A stretch of DNA of 55,875 bases. It comes from Bacteroidales bacterium Bact_22 (GTDB taxonomy: Bacteria; Bacteroidota; Bacteroidia; Bacteroidales; F082). The DNA lies in contig LUZN01000022.1 of the NCBI GenBank assembly GCA_001603665.1, forward strand, positions 1 through 55,875, given 5' to 3'. Position 1 is the first letter of the stretch, and each line of letters opens with the position of its first letter. A model generated the notes under the pieces. It saw only the letters and a list, made by a program, of their open reading frames with translations. It was not told the origin of the DNA and ran no database searches. Shown in pieces: positions 1 to 8,537 of this stretch. The position numbers were made by a program, and so were the translations under genes.

Positions 1-108
1 AATGAATTACGTGCAAATAATCATTGAAAAAAGTATAAAAATCAATAAAAATATATCGTCTGACGAGGCATATTTCTACGCTTTTCGTCAAAAAATTTCT
101 TATTATTT

Positions 109-3027
109 TTATTCGATGACTATCTCATCGCAGAAAATCCAGGCCTTATCCCCTGCTCCGACGTGCCATTCAGGACAAATTCCTATGTTTTTGGCCACCA
201 TTCTAACGTAGCGGGCCTTGAATTTCTTTCTGATATCGAGTTCCTGGATGATGGCTTCATCGGTCTCAGGGTCGACTTCATTTTCGACCGTTCCTATCGA
301 CTTGAAGTTCTTTCCGTCGGTCGAGACGAAAAACTCCACCTCTGTCGGCATGAATATCCACGAGCCCTGGTCCTGCAGGAAGCTACCGGCCACACGGCTG
401 ACGTCGGTCACCTCGCCAAGGTCGACCGTGGCGTCGAGGTCGACACCATAGTAACCCTGCCACATGCCCACACGGAAGTTGTCGTTGCCGCGCTGCAGGT
501 CGATGAGTGCGATGCTGCCACCGCCATCATACTGGTCGCTGTGAGGATATTTTACCTTGACACTACGTCCTTCGGCTATCTTCTTGAACGACCCCGACGC
601 CACGGTCGACACGCACGACTTGCCTTCTTCGCAGTCGACGACAGCCACAGCGTTGACCTCGGTGGTAGCCTTGATGACAAACGGTCCCTCGTATTTCGAA
701 GCGCTGCGGATGGTGCCTGCCGACGGGTCGGTGATATCCAATGCGTAGTAGATCACGGCGCTGGCATCGGGATGAGCGATGCTCACAACGAGACTGTCGT
801 AAAACACATATTTGTCGACGTTGATGATAGGTGCCGGCACTATGGCATCGGCGTTGATACGCATCACCGGGCATTCATCGTCGGAAGTAGCCCAAGCGGT
901 GTTGCGGTCGTTGGTCATGATGAACTCGAGCTTGCCTCCCTTGAGCACCTCGTCGCAGTATAAATAGCTACGTTTCAACGACTTACCATTCAGCTTGACC
1001 GATGCAATATATCTGTTTTCGTGTGATAAGTTCTTGGCTTTGATGGTGAAATGTTTGCCATTCTCGAAGTTCAGCGTCATCTCCTCGAAATGAGGCACTC
1101 CGATGATGAACATGCCGCTTGCAGGCGTCACCGGGAAGAATCCCATGGCGCTCATCACGTACCATGCCGACATCTGACCACAGTCTTCGTTGCCGCAGAG
1201 GCCGTCAGGCTGGTCGGTGTAGAGCTCATCCATGATCTGGTTGACAGTTTTCTGAGTTCTTACCGGCTTTCCGACGAAGTTAAAGAGGTAAGCCATATGA
1301 TGTGACGGCTCATTGCCGTGGGCATACTGACCGATGAGACCGGTGATGTCGACCTGTGTGCGACCAGTGAGACTCGAGGTGTTGCTGAACAGCTGTCCGA
1401 GCATGTTTTCGTATTCTTCCTTGCCACCCATCATCTCGATATGGGTGTTCACATCTTGAGGAACGAAGAAGTTATACTGCCAGGTGTTAGCCTCTGTCAG
1501 CATGAAGTTGACCTGACGCGGGTCGAATGGCGACACGAAGCCGCCGTTTTTACGTCCGCGGAAGAACTTCGTCTCCGGATCGTATAGGTTTTTATAGTAT
1601 TGAGCGCGGGTGTAGAACTCGTCGGCGATGTCCTGTTTGCCCATCTTTTCGGCCATGCGTGCGATGCACCAGTCATCGTAGGCATATTCGAGTGTCGTCG
1701 ACACCGACTCGCCAGCCATGTCGGCCGGGATGAAGCCGTATTTCCTATATAAGTCGAGTCCCCAGATGTCCATATTGGCTCTCGCCACCATAGCTTCGAG
1801 CGCTTTCTCGGCGTCGAAACCTGTGACGCCGTTGATGTAAGCGTCGGCGATGACTGGGATTGAGTGATAGCCTATCATGCAGTGTGTCTCGTTGGCTGCG
1901 AGCTCCCATGTAGGAAGCATGCCACCTGTCTCGTAGTTATCGATGAAGGTGTTGATGATATCCACTGCGCGCTCGGTCTGTATCATGTCGAGCAGCGGGT
2001 TTTCGGTGCGGAAGGTATCCCACTGCGAGAATACGGTGTAGCGTGGGCGGTCCGACTGATGTATCTGCAGGTCGTGGGCGCGGTAGCGTCCGTCGATGTC
2101 AGAATAGAGGTTAGGCACGATAAACGAGTGATACAGAGCGGTGTAGAATATCTTTTTGTCGCGTTCGTTGTCGCTCTTCACTATGATGCGGCTCAGCTCT
2201 TTGTTCCATGTCTCATAGGTCTTGGCCGCGAGGGCGTCGAGGTCGAAGTCGGTAATCTCTGCTTCGAGGTTTTTCTTAGCGCCTTCCACGTCGACGGCCG
2301 AGATGCCGATGCGCATCACCAGCGGTGTGCCATCGTTTTCGAAGTCGAATCCGTAGACGAGGTTATTGTTGTCAAGCTCAACATACGCTATAGGTTTCGA
2401 GAACTCGGCGTAGAAGTAGAGGTATTGGTCGCGCGCCCAGTAGCCCGAGCGGCGGAATCCGCTGATGGCGTTTTCCGACTCCACTCTTGCCCAAGCCTCG
2501 TAGATCTTCTCATTCGACAGTGTCGACTCCTTGAGGTCGAGAATCACAGATGCGTTGCTGCTCTCAGGGAAGGTGTAGCGGTGCATGGCGGCACGTTCTC
2601 CGGCGGCCAGCTCCACCTTAATATTATAGTCGTCGAGCACCACGCTGTAGTAGCCTGGGCGCGCGACCTCGGTCTCATGGCGGAAGGCCGAACGGTATTC
2701 ATCGGATTTATAATGTTTTTCACCTGTAATCGGCATGAAACGGAAGTCACCGTAGTCGTTGCAGCCCGTACCGCTGAGGTGGGTGTGGCTGAAACCGAGG
2801 ATATGATCATCGGAGATATGGTAGCCCGAGCAGCCGTCCCAGTCGTCCATCCTGGTGTCGGGACTGAGCTGCACCATTCCGAAAGGAGCGGTGGCGCCTG
2901 GGTAAGTGTGGCCGTGGCCGCCTGTTCCGATAAAGGTATCGACATAAGAAACTACGTTTTGTGGCTCATCTTTTGTACATGATGCCATCATCAATGCGAT
3001 TGCAAGTAATAGAGTTAATCTTTTCAT
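109..3027 (-). CDS. GH92 family alpha-mannosidase lipoprotein with CHB_HEX_C-like and F5/8C-like tail
   Basis: Predicted calcium-dependent exo-alpha-mannosidase acting on host or yeast mannan/N-glycans at the cell surface. The start at 3027 is preferred over an upstream in-frame start at 3171 because it gives a clean lipoprotein signal (MKRLTLLLAIALMMASC, lipobox ending at Cys17); total 972 residues. GH92 signatures seen: GTGGHGHTYPGATAPFG near the N-terminus, GFSHTHLSGTGC, SQWDTFRTENPL, GNEPSHHMAYL and GNEDCGQMSAWYV, the last two carrying the acidic catalytic region of the family. After the catalytic part (roughly to residue 730) comes a segment resembling the beta-hexosaminidase C-terminal domain (PAPIINVDKYVFYDSLVVSI onward), then a discoidin/F5-8C-like beta-sandwich. 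It stands alone, without susC/susD neighbours, and is divergent from the next gene. The family call is firm; linkage specificity is not readable. Confidence 0.93.
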   Translation of the reverse strand: MKRLTLLLAIALMMASCTKDEPQNVVSYVDTFIGTGGHGHTYPGATAPFGMVQLSPDTRMDDWDGCSGYHISDDHILGFSHTHLSGTGCNDYGDFRFMPITGEKHYKSDEYRSAFRHETEVARPGYYSVVLDDYNIKVELAAGERAAMHRYTFPESSNASVILDLKESTLSNEKIYEAWARVESENAISGFRRSGYWARDQYLYFYAEFSKPIAYVELDNNNLVYGFDFENDGTPLVMRIGISAVDVEGAKKNLEAEITDFDLDALAAKTYETWNKELSRIIVKSDNERDKKIFYTALYHSFIVPNLYSDIDGRYRAHDLQIHQSDRPRYTVFSQWDTFRTENPLLDMIQTERAVDIINTFIDNYETGGMLPTWELAANETHCMIGYHSIPVIADAYINGVTGFDAEKALEAMVARANMDIWGLDLYRKYGFIPADMAGESVSTTLEYAYDDWCIARMAEKMGKQDIADEFYTRAQYYKNLYDPETKFFRGRKNGGFVSPFDPRQVNFMLTEANTWQYNFFVPQDVNTHIEMMGGKEEYENMLGQLFSNTSSLTGRTQVDITGLIGQYAHGNEPSHHMAYLFNFVGKPVRTQKTVNQIMDELYTDQPDGLCGNEDCGQMSAWYVMSAMGFFPVTPASGMFIIGVPHFEEMTLNFENGKHFTIKAKNLSHENRYIASVKLNGKSLKRSYLYCDEVLKGGKLEFIMTNDRNTAWATSDDECPVMRINADAIVPAPIINVDKYVFYDSLVVSIAHPDASAVIYYALDITDPSAGTIRSASKYEGPFVIKATTEVNAVAVVDCEEGKSCVSTVASGSFKKIAEGRSVKVKYPHSDQYDGGGSIALIDLQRGNDNFRVGMWQGYYGVDLDATVDLGEVTDVSRVAGSFLQDQGSWIFMPTEVEFFVSTDGKNFKSIGTVENEVDPETDEAIIQELDIRKKFKARYVRMVAKNIGICPEWHVGAGDKAWIFCDEIVIE

Positions 3028-3131
3028 TTCATCAAATATTTCAAGGCATAAAATTACATAATTTTTCAATATAATTTTAAAAAAATTAAACTTTTTTTGA
3101 CAAAAACAGACGCACCTATTATAAAAATGTA

Positions 3132-3139
3132 TATCTTTG
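3132..3139 (+). promoter_or_regulatory. Bacteroidota -7 box for the T9SS protein gene
   Basis: TATCTTTG matches the TAnnTTTG consensus and lies 47 bases before the ATG at 3187. A TTTG at 3096-3099 is too far upstream to be the usual -33 partner, so only the -7 box is claimed. Confidence 0.5.
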
Positions 3140-3186
3140 CATCCAAATTGGATATTTTGAATATTTAACAACTAAAATTATTAACA

Positions 3187-5184
3187 ATGAAAAAAGTATT
3201 TTTACTTTCTCTCGGCCTTATTTTAGGCGTAAGTGCTTTCGCACAGAGATTCGTCACCAAAAATGACGCAGTGAAGATGGAAGCCAACAGCAAAATCGTC
3301 GCTGTCGGTAATGAAATGACAACAGAAGCTTCAACTTATGCTCCTACAGCACAGAGAAGCGCTGTCATCAACAGATACGACGATATGGAAGATGGTGAGA
3401 CCATTTGGACATTCTATGATCTCCAGTCAAACCAGTATGTTGCAAACCGTATGTATCAGTTGCCAAACGGTAACGTGGGTATTGTAGCAACAATGTCACA
3501 CGAAAACAACGATATAGCTTCAGACCGTGGTACAGGTTACAACTTCTACGACGGCAGCGACTGGATGGATATGCCGGAAACACGCGTTGAGCCATTCAAG
3601 ACAGGTTGGCCATCAATTGCACAATATGGTGCAAACGGTGAAATCCTCCTCGCTCACGGCAATGGTCACATGCAGTGCTTCTTGAGAGAGACAGCAGGTG
3701 AAGGTGAGTGGACATATGTTGGTGCTCTTCCGGATTATCCAGAAGGATATATCTACACAACAGAATACCCAACATGGCCAAGAATCGTCACATGCGGTGA
3801 CAACCACAACATTGCTGTTGCAGCTGCTGTTCTTCAGCACTCAATCAGCTCAGACGAAACAGACCTTCAGACAGTGTTATGGCGTGCTGAAAACCCAGCC
3901 GACATCAACAGCTGGACAGTCAGCTACGGTCCTCTTCACGAGACAGGTTGGGATCACAACGCATTCTCAGCCGACGACTACTGCATGGCATCAAACGGCC
4001 ACAAAGTAGCTCTCCTTTACTCAGGTTGCTTGACAAACAGCGTGTGGCTGTTCACCTCAGAAGATGACGGTGCAACATGGGAGACAACAAGGGTTTGGGA
4101 AAACCCATACGAAGGTAGATCTTTCGAATACGAAAACGGACAACCTTGGGGCATGGAAGACACTCTGTTCATGCCTATGAACGGTGCTGTCGCTATCGAC
4201 AACAACGGTACTGTCCACGTAGCTCTCAACACATTTGAAATGATTCACACCACAGACAATGAGTCTGGTTACTATTCATACTGGTCAGGTCGTTCAGTCG
4301 ACGGTATCCTTTACTGGAACAGCACTCAGCCAGCTCCTATCGCTGACACAGAGCACCCAGAATACACAGACCCAGGCATGATTGGTCCTAACCCACACCA
4401 TGCTGCACGTCTCTGGTGGCCAATCGTTGGAGAGCCAGGTTATGTCCATATCGTAAACGACTCAACAAAGTGGATCGGTTACGTCCCAATGTACGAAGGC
4501 ATCGACTGGGATAACGACAAGTACTACATGTCAGGTACAGAGTACCTCAGCAAGTTGAATGGTGCTTCAGGTCATCCGGCACTTTCAATCGACCCACAGG
4601 GCAACATCGCATGCGCATTCTCATCACCTTGCACAAACCGTGTACATGGTACCCTCAACAAGTACTTCAGAAGCATCTATGTCAGCTATCGTAACGCTAT
4701 CGACGGATACTGGTTGCAGGATGAAGACGACCTCATGGATGGAGTTTTGTACATGTATCAGGAAGGTCTCTTCACAAACTCAGTTCTTAACACAGTTCAC
4801 AACGATGAGTTCTGGTTCGGCTTCCAGGCTGACGATGAGATCGGTTTCTACTGGGGCAGCAACGCCACACAGACTACAGGTACAGAAAACATCATCCACG
4901 GTGTTAAGGTTATCAAGTCATTAGGTGTTGAAGATACAGAGGCTCAGGATGTTGTTTATAGCATCTATCCTAACCCTGCTACAGACTACATTGTAGTTTC
5001 ATCAGCAATGGATGCTGACGCAACAATCACATTCACCAACATCGCTGGTCAGACAGTGAAGAGATTCAACAAGAACCTCACAACAGGTGATAACAGCATC
5101 AACATCGACCTCGAGAGCGGTGCATACTTCTGCACAATCAGCGCTAACGGCTTCGATAAGACTGTGAAAGTTATTGTTAAGTAA
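3187..5184 (+). CDS. secreted Asp-box protein with T9SS type A sorting domain
   Basis: 665-residue exported protein. The Sec signal is MKKVFLLSLGLILGVSAFAQ. The C-terminal 74 residues begin SIYPNPATDYIVVSS and end in TVKVIVK, a typical type A T9SS sorting domain, so the mature protein should cross the outer membrane by T9SS. In the middle, TSEDDGATWE (about residues 290-299) fits the Asp-box consensus of sialidase/BNR beta-propellers, but I see only one clear copy and no full sialidase catalytic set, so enzymatic activity is not claimed. Codon choice (ACA, TCA, CCA, GGT favoured) differs from housekeeping genes here and resembles the HU, exbB and TonB-receptor genes, suggesting high expression. 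It is monocistronic, followed by a strong terminator. Confidence 0.85.
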   Translation: MKKVFLLSLGLILGVSAFAQRFVTKNDAVKMEANSKIVAVGNEMTTEASTYAPTAQRSAVINRYDDMEDGETIWTFYDLQSNQYVANRMYQLPNGNVGIVATMSHENNDIASDRGTGYNFYDGSDWMDMPETRVEPFKTGWPSIAQYGANGEILLAHGNGHMQCFLRETAGEGEWTYVGALPDYPEGYIYTTEYPTWPRIVTCGDNHNIAVAAAVLQHSISSDETDLQTVLWRAENPADINSWTVSYGPLHETGWDHNAFSADDYCMASNGHKVALLYSGCLTNSVWLFTSEDDGATWETTRVWENPYEGRSFEYENGQPWGMEDTLFMPMNGAVAIDNNGTVHVALNTFEMIHTTDNESGYYSYWSGRSVDGILYWNSTQPAPIADTEHPEYTDPGMIGPNPHHAARLWWPIVGEPGYVHIVNDSTKWIGYVPMYEGIDWDNDKYYMSGTEYLSKLNGASGHPALSIDPQGNIACAFSSPCTNRVHGTLNKYFRSIYVSYRNAIDGYWLQDEDDLMDGVLYMYQEGLFTNSVLNTVHNDEFWFGFQADDEIGFYWGSNATQTTGTENIIHGVKVIKSLGVEDTEAQDVVYSIYPNPATDYIVVSSAMDADATITFTNIAGQTVKRFNKNLTTGDNSINIDLESGAYFCTISANGFDKTVKVIVK

Positions 5185-5202
5185 GCATTAACTGAAACAA
5201 AC

Positions 5203-5235
5203 AAAAAAGGCTTCGCGATTGCGAAGCCTTTTTTT
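5203..5235. terminator. bidirectional intrinsic terminator
   Basis: A perfect stem (AAAAAAGGCTTCGC at 5203-5216, 4-base loop GATT, complementary arm 5221-5234) is flanked by A and T runs, so it works on both strands. It sits between the convergent T9SS-protein gene and corA and probably ends both transcripts. Confidence 0.9.
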
Positions 5236-5239
5236 ATTA

Positions 5240-6163
5240 CTAGAACCACCATTTACGATGACGGAACAAGAGAGTCAATCCGACTCCCATCACTGTCATC
5301 ACTCCGACAATAATCCATATCGCAGAAGTGGAGCCTTCGGGGATGAACGGAAACACCACATTCATGCCGAAAATACCGGTGATAAACGTCAAAGGAAGTA
5401 TTATCGACGAAATCAGGGTGAGGATCTTCATGATTTCGTTGGTTTTGTTGGTCTGCATCGAGTCGAACGTCTTCGAGAGACCTTCAATCAAGTCCTCATA
5501 GTCCTCGGTCATATCCCATACCTTCTGGTAATAGTCGAGGATATTGCCCCAGTAGTCTTCCATGTACTCCAGGTCGCCGAAACCGCGGATTTGACCGGTC
5601 TCGAAGGAGTGGAACACCCTCAGCTGAGGCTTGAACAAAGTGTTTATGGTGATGATGTTCTTTCGTGTGACGCTGATTCTCTCAATAATCTTGACCTGTT
5701 TGGTACCGAAGAGCTCGCGGTTGATCAACTCGAGGTCCAATCCCACCTTTTTTAATAAATAGAGTGACTCCATCATCAGCTTTTCGAAGATACGATAAAG
5801 CAAGATATCGGAAGTCTTGAGGTTTTGCTCGAGTTCGGCCATGTCGCGCTCCTGATATTCGTTGAAGAGCTGGCTCACATACCAAGGCGATTTCTCGATG
5901 GTGATGATATAGTCCTTCCCCCAGAAAAACTTCACCTCTTTTGTCTTGATGAACTTATTCTGACGGTCGAAATTAGGATACTGAAGAATCAGGAAGTAAT
6001 AGTCGTCGTAGATATCTATCTTAGGGCGTTGGTTGACTGACTTACAGTCTTCAATGTCCAAGGGGTGGAAATGGAATTTCTCTTTTAAAAATTTGAAGTC
6101 TTCATCCGCCGGATTCGTCACATGACGCCATTTCAGCGAGCCGATTGTCAAGGTCTCAATCAT
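5240..6163 (-). CDS. corA: CorA family magnesium/divalent cation transporter
   Basis: 307 residues, the normal length for CorA. It has a long soluble N-terminal domain, then two transmembrane helices at the C-terminus. The signature GMN motif is present at the end of the first helix (TGIFGMNVVFPF), followed by a short periplasmic loop and a second helix ending in the basic tail RHRKWWF. Predicted homopentameric inner-membrane channel for Mg2+ or a related ion. It is transcribed alone from a good promoter at 6229-6260. Confidence 0.95.
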   Translation of the reverse strand: MIETLTIGSLKWRHVTNPADEDFKFLKEKFHFHPLDIEDCKSVNQRPKIDIYDDYYFLILQYPNFDRQNKFIKTKEVKFFWGKDYIITIEKSPWYVSQLFNEYQERDMAELEQNLKTSDILLYRIFEKLMMESLYLLKKVGLDLELINRELFGTKQVKIIERISVTRKNIITINTLFKPQLRVFHSFETGQIRGFGDLEYMEDYWGNILDYYQKVWDMTEDYEDLIEGLSKTFDSMQTNKTNEIMKILTLISSIILPLTFITGIFGMNVVFPFIPEGSTSAIWIIVGVMTVMGVGLTLLFRHRKWWF

Positions 6164-6228
6164 GCTTGTCCCCCTTTCTTTTTATTTAAATAGGATTCTA
6201 CATTCGATTACGATTTCTATTAAAAGTG

Positions 6229-6260
6229 CAAAATTACAACTTTTTTATTAAATAACACAA
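6229..6260 (-). promoter_or_regulatory. corA promoter
   Basis: Read on the minus strand: -33 TTG at 6260-6258, 21-base spacer, -7 TAATTTTG at 6236-6229. Both boxes and the spacing fit the Bacteroidota consensus. The corA ATG lies about 66 bases downstream. Confidence 0.65.
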
Positions 6261-6292
6261 TTTTTTTTTAAAAAAAGACGTGCCTAGTGGAG

Positions 6293-7954
6293 TCATCGTG
6301 CCTTTCTCAGGAACATTCCGGGTTGGACGTTGCAGCTGCCGGTGAACACCGTCTCGGTCACGCGAAGTCCGTCTTTGTCGCGCTTTTTCAGCTCTTCCGA
6401 CGATGCGGCGGCGGATCCTTGGCGGCTGTTGTAGAACATGTTATCCCAGACGTGGCCTTTCGACACGCGGACCACACCTTTTTTGATGAGTTTATCCGCC
6501 GCCGCATCGTATTGATACACGGCGTAGCTGTCGCCCTCCTCCACTCCTTCCTTTGTTCCGATGCGTGCCGCAATACGGTGTTTCTTCGGAGGCATGGGGT
6601 TGGTGAGTAGCAGTCCGGAATATATGTTTTTAGGTACTTTTCCTTTGAAAGTGGTGCTGGTGACGAGGTTGCCTTTCTTATCGACCTGAGGCTCATAGCA
6701 CTGCTGGGCGTCGGCGCCGATATCGTCGTTGTCGTTGTCCCACACCATGCCCGGCTGAGCCACGACGTAGCCATAAAACGTGCCGTAGTCGTCGACAAGG
6801 GCAAACTGCTCGCCTCCACGCAGACCCTCCTTAGTTCCGATCTTCGCTGTGATGACGCCGTTTTCCACCGATATCGGCGCCGACAGGTTCGGACTCACGA
6901 GGCTGTAGAAATCGAGGAGCGGAGTCCACACCTTGAACACGTCGTTACGGTCCTGAAGGTCGCGGAACACCTTGTTGAGGTTTCTCACCATGGTGAGGTC
7001 GATGATTTCTTCGAAACTCCTTGTCAGTGAGATGATTACGGTGCTTTGGTTGGCCTGACAGTCGACATATTCCATGCGGAAACGGTCGCTAAACTCGAGC
7101 AGCGTGGGGTCTTGCATCACCTGGGTGTTGAAATACTCTTCGGTCTTCTCGTCCCACACGAGTTTATACAGCCAGGTGTTCGACTTCAGCGTATATCCGT
7201 CTTTTGTCGAGTTGTATACTGCGTCGGCGGCTCCAACAAGCAGGTCGTATTTCAATCGGGCAATGGTCTTGTCGGCACCCGCTTTAAGGTTCTCTTCGTA
7301 TGCCGCATATGCCAAGGCGACGGCCCCGTCTCTTATCGCCCGGGCCACAGGCTCGTTTTCGTAGAAGTCGAACTTGGTGAACGTCATGAAGGTAAACGGG
7401 ATGAGCTTCATCGACAGGTCTTTGATCTGCGTGTCGCGATCGCGTTTCAACGCCGTCATCGTGACGCTCTCATCGCCTGCATTCACTGTATAATAGCCGC
7501 GTTCGAAGATGGTTCCCATGCTAATCATGGCATCGCGGTTCTCGGGGTTCTCGACATCGAACTCTATGCTACCTTTGGGGTTATAGTCGAACCAGCGCAT
7601 CACCAGCTTGTTGGCCATATGGTTTCTGTTGATGTACTGAAGAATGGCCTTTGCCATATCCTGGTCCGACATCTCCGAGTTGCCTCCCAGCGGCACCGTC
7701 CCGATATTGGCTCCGTGTTTGTTATACTGGTTCGGGAAGTTTTTATTCGGATCCATGTAGTCATTCCACGAGGCGTCGACGATGTCTTTGTTCGGGAAGT
7801 TCTCTGTGTCGATATACACCATCTCGAGCGAGCTACGCATGTAGAAATACTCGCCGTTTTCGCCCTGCGAGATCATGCCCGCATAGTTCTGCTGCTGCGC
7901 CAACACGTTGACTGTCAGCATTATAGCGATGATTATGGCATATATCTTCTTCAT
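6293..7954 (-). CDS. exported protein of unknown function with a C-terminal tandem repeat, in the gldD operon
   Basis: 553 residues with a Sec signal (MKKIYAIIIAIMLTVNVLAQ), so periplasmic or outer-membrane associated. I do not recognise a named family. The last ~190 residues are a tandem duplication: residues about 366-457 and 458-553 both contain an IGTKEG...G..(F/Y)A block, then a G..VWDN block, then a T.F.G segment and a final GL(L)/GMFL. The N-terminal ~360 residues look alpha/beta and hold no catalytic motif I can name. The gene begins one base after the gldD stop, so it is almost certainly co-transcribed with ssb-gldE-gldD. A role in the T9SS/gliding machinery or its lipoproteins is inference from position only. 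Confidence 0.85.
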   Translation of the reverse strand: MKKIYAIIIAIMLTVNVLAQQQNYAGMISQGENGEYFYMRSSLEMVYIDTENFPNKDIVDASWNDYMDPNKNFPNQYNKHGANIGTVPLGGNSEMSDQDMAKAILQYINRNHMANKLVMRWFDYNPKGSIEFDVENPENRDAMISMGTIFERGYYTVNAGDESVTMTALKRDRDTQIKDLSMKLIPFTFMTFTKFDFYENEPVARAIRDGAVALAYAAYEENLKAGADKTIARLKYDLLVGAADAVYNSTKDGYTLKSNTWLYKLVWDEKTEEYFNTQVMQDPTLLEFSDRFRMEYVDCQANQSTVIISLTRSFEEIIDLTMVRNLNKVFRDLQDRNDVFKVWTPLLDFYSLVSPNLSAPISVENGVITAKIGTKEGLRGGEQFALVDDYGTFYGYVVAQPGMVWDNDNDDIGADAQQCYEPQVDKKGNLVTSTTFKGKVPKNIYSGLLLTNPMPPKKHRIAARIGTKEGVEEGDSYAVYQYDAAADKLIKKGVVRVSKGHVWDNMFYNSRQGSAAASSEELKKRDKDGLRVTETVFTGSCNVQPGMFLRKAR

Positions 7955-7955
7955 C

Positions 7956-8537
7956 TTATTTCCATTCTAAAGTGGTGATGAGATGCCATACGTCGTCGGT
8001 AATGAAGTCGATGACCGGTTGCAGCGAGTCGTTGTTAGGATAGATGTTGAAATACAGCGATCCGCGAAGAAAATGCCGAGTGCTGTCGGTGACATAGAAC
8101 TGCAGCGGCGACGCAACTCCTTCACCTTCAAGGAAATACATCAGTCCGTAAACATTATGCTCATCATCGATGATAAGGCTGTCGCGTATGCCCGACGCCT
8201 TCTCGATGTGTTTTACTATCATCTTATGGGCATCTTCGACGTAATGCGGGAGGTTGTCGTCGACATTTTTATAAGAAATGTGGACAGTGCCTTTAAATGC
8301 CGGGAATTCCACGTTCACCCAATCGGTCTCATCGGGCGAATATTTGTCGGGGGTGATGGTGGCGTAGACGGGATATTCGAAGCAGTAACGCGCCATGGTA
8401 TCGAGCGTAACATATTGTTTTTCAGGCAGATCTATACGGAAATAGCCACGCGGTTTCGGTTGCGGATTTTTGTCGCCGCATGCCGTCACCAGCAGTAAGA
8501 GCAGCAGTGCCGCCAGGCTATTCGTCGTCTTTTTCAT
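7956..8537 (-). CDS. gldD: gliding motility/T9SS lipoprotein GldD
   Basis: 193 residues. The lipoprotein signal MKKTTNSLAALLLLLLVTAC has the acylated Cys at about position 20. The following segment, PKPRGYFRIDLPEKQY, plus the later FEYPVYATI, matches the N-terminal signature of GldD of Flavobacterium-type gliding and type IX secretion systems. GldD is needed for gliding and secretion in Flavobacterium; its biochemical role is unknown. Position directly downstream of gldE (20-base overlap of the coding regions) is the conserved arrangement and supports the call. Confidence 0.88.
   Translation of the reverse strand: MKKTTNSLAALLLLLLVTACGDKNPQPKPRGYFRIDLPEKQYVTLDTMARYCFEYPVYATITPDKYSPDETDWVNVEFPAFKGTVHISYKNVDDNLPHYVEDAHKMIVKHIEKASGIRDSLIIDDEHNVYGLMYFLEGEGVASPLQFYVTDSTRHFLRGSLYFNIYPNNDSLQPVIDFITDDVWHLITTLEWK

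Noticed and set aside
1-108. Short forward reading frame from position 2 and the inverted repeat TCGTC-T-GACGA at 56-66
   Set aside because: The frame overlaps the GH92 gene tail and has no recognisable protein character; the 5-bp dyad is too short to call an operator or terminator.
1864-2982. 372-codon open frame antisense to the GH92 gene
   Set aside because: Composition is that of a reverse-complement shadow (Val/His/Arg-rich, no motif), and the opposite strand encodes a clear GH92 enzyme.
3187-5184. Functional sialidase
   Set aside because: Only one clear Asp-box and no Arg triad or Tyr/Glu pair could be identified.
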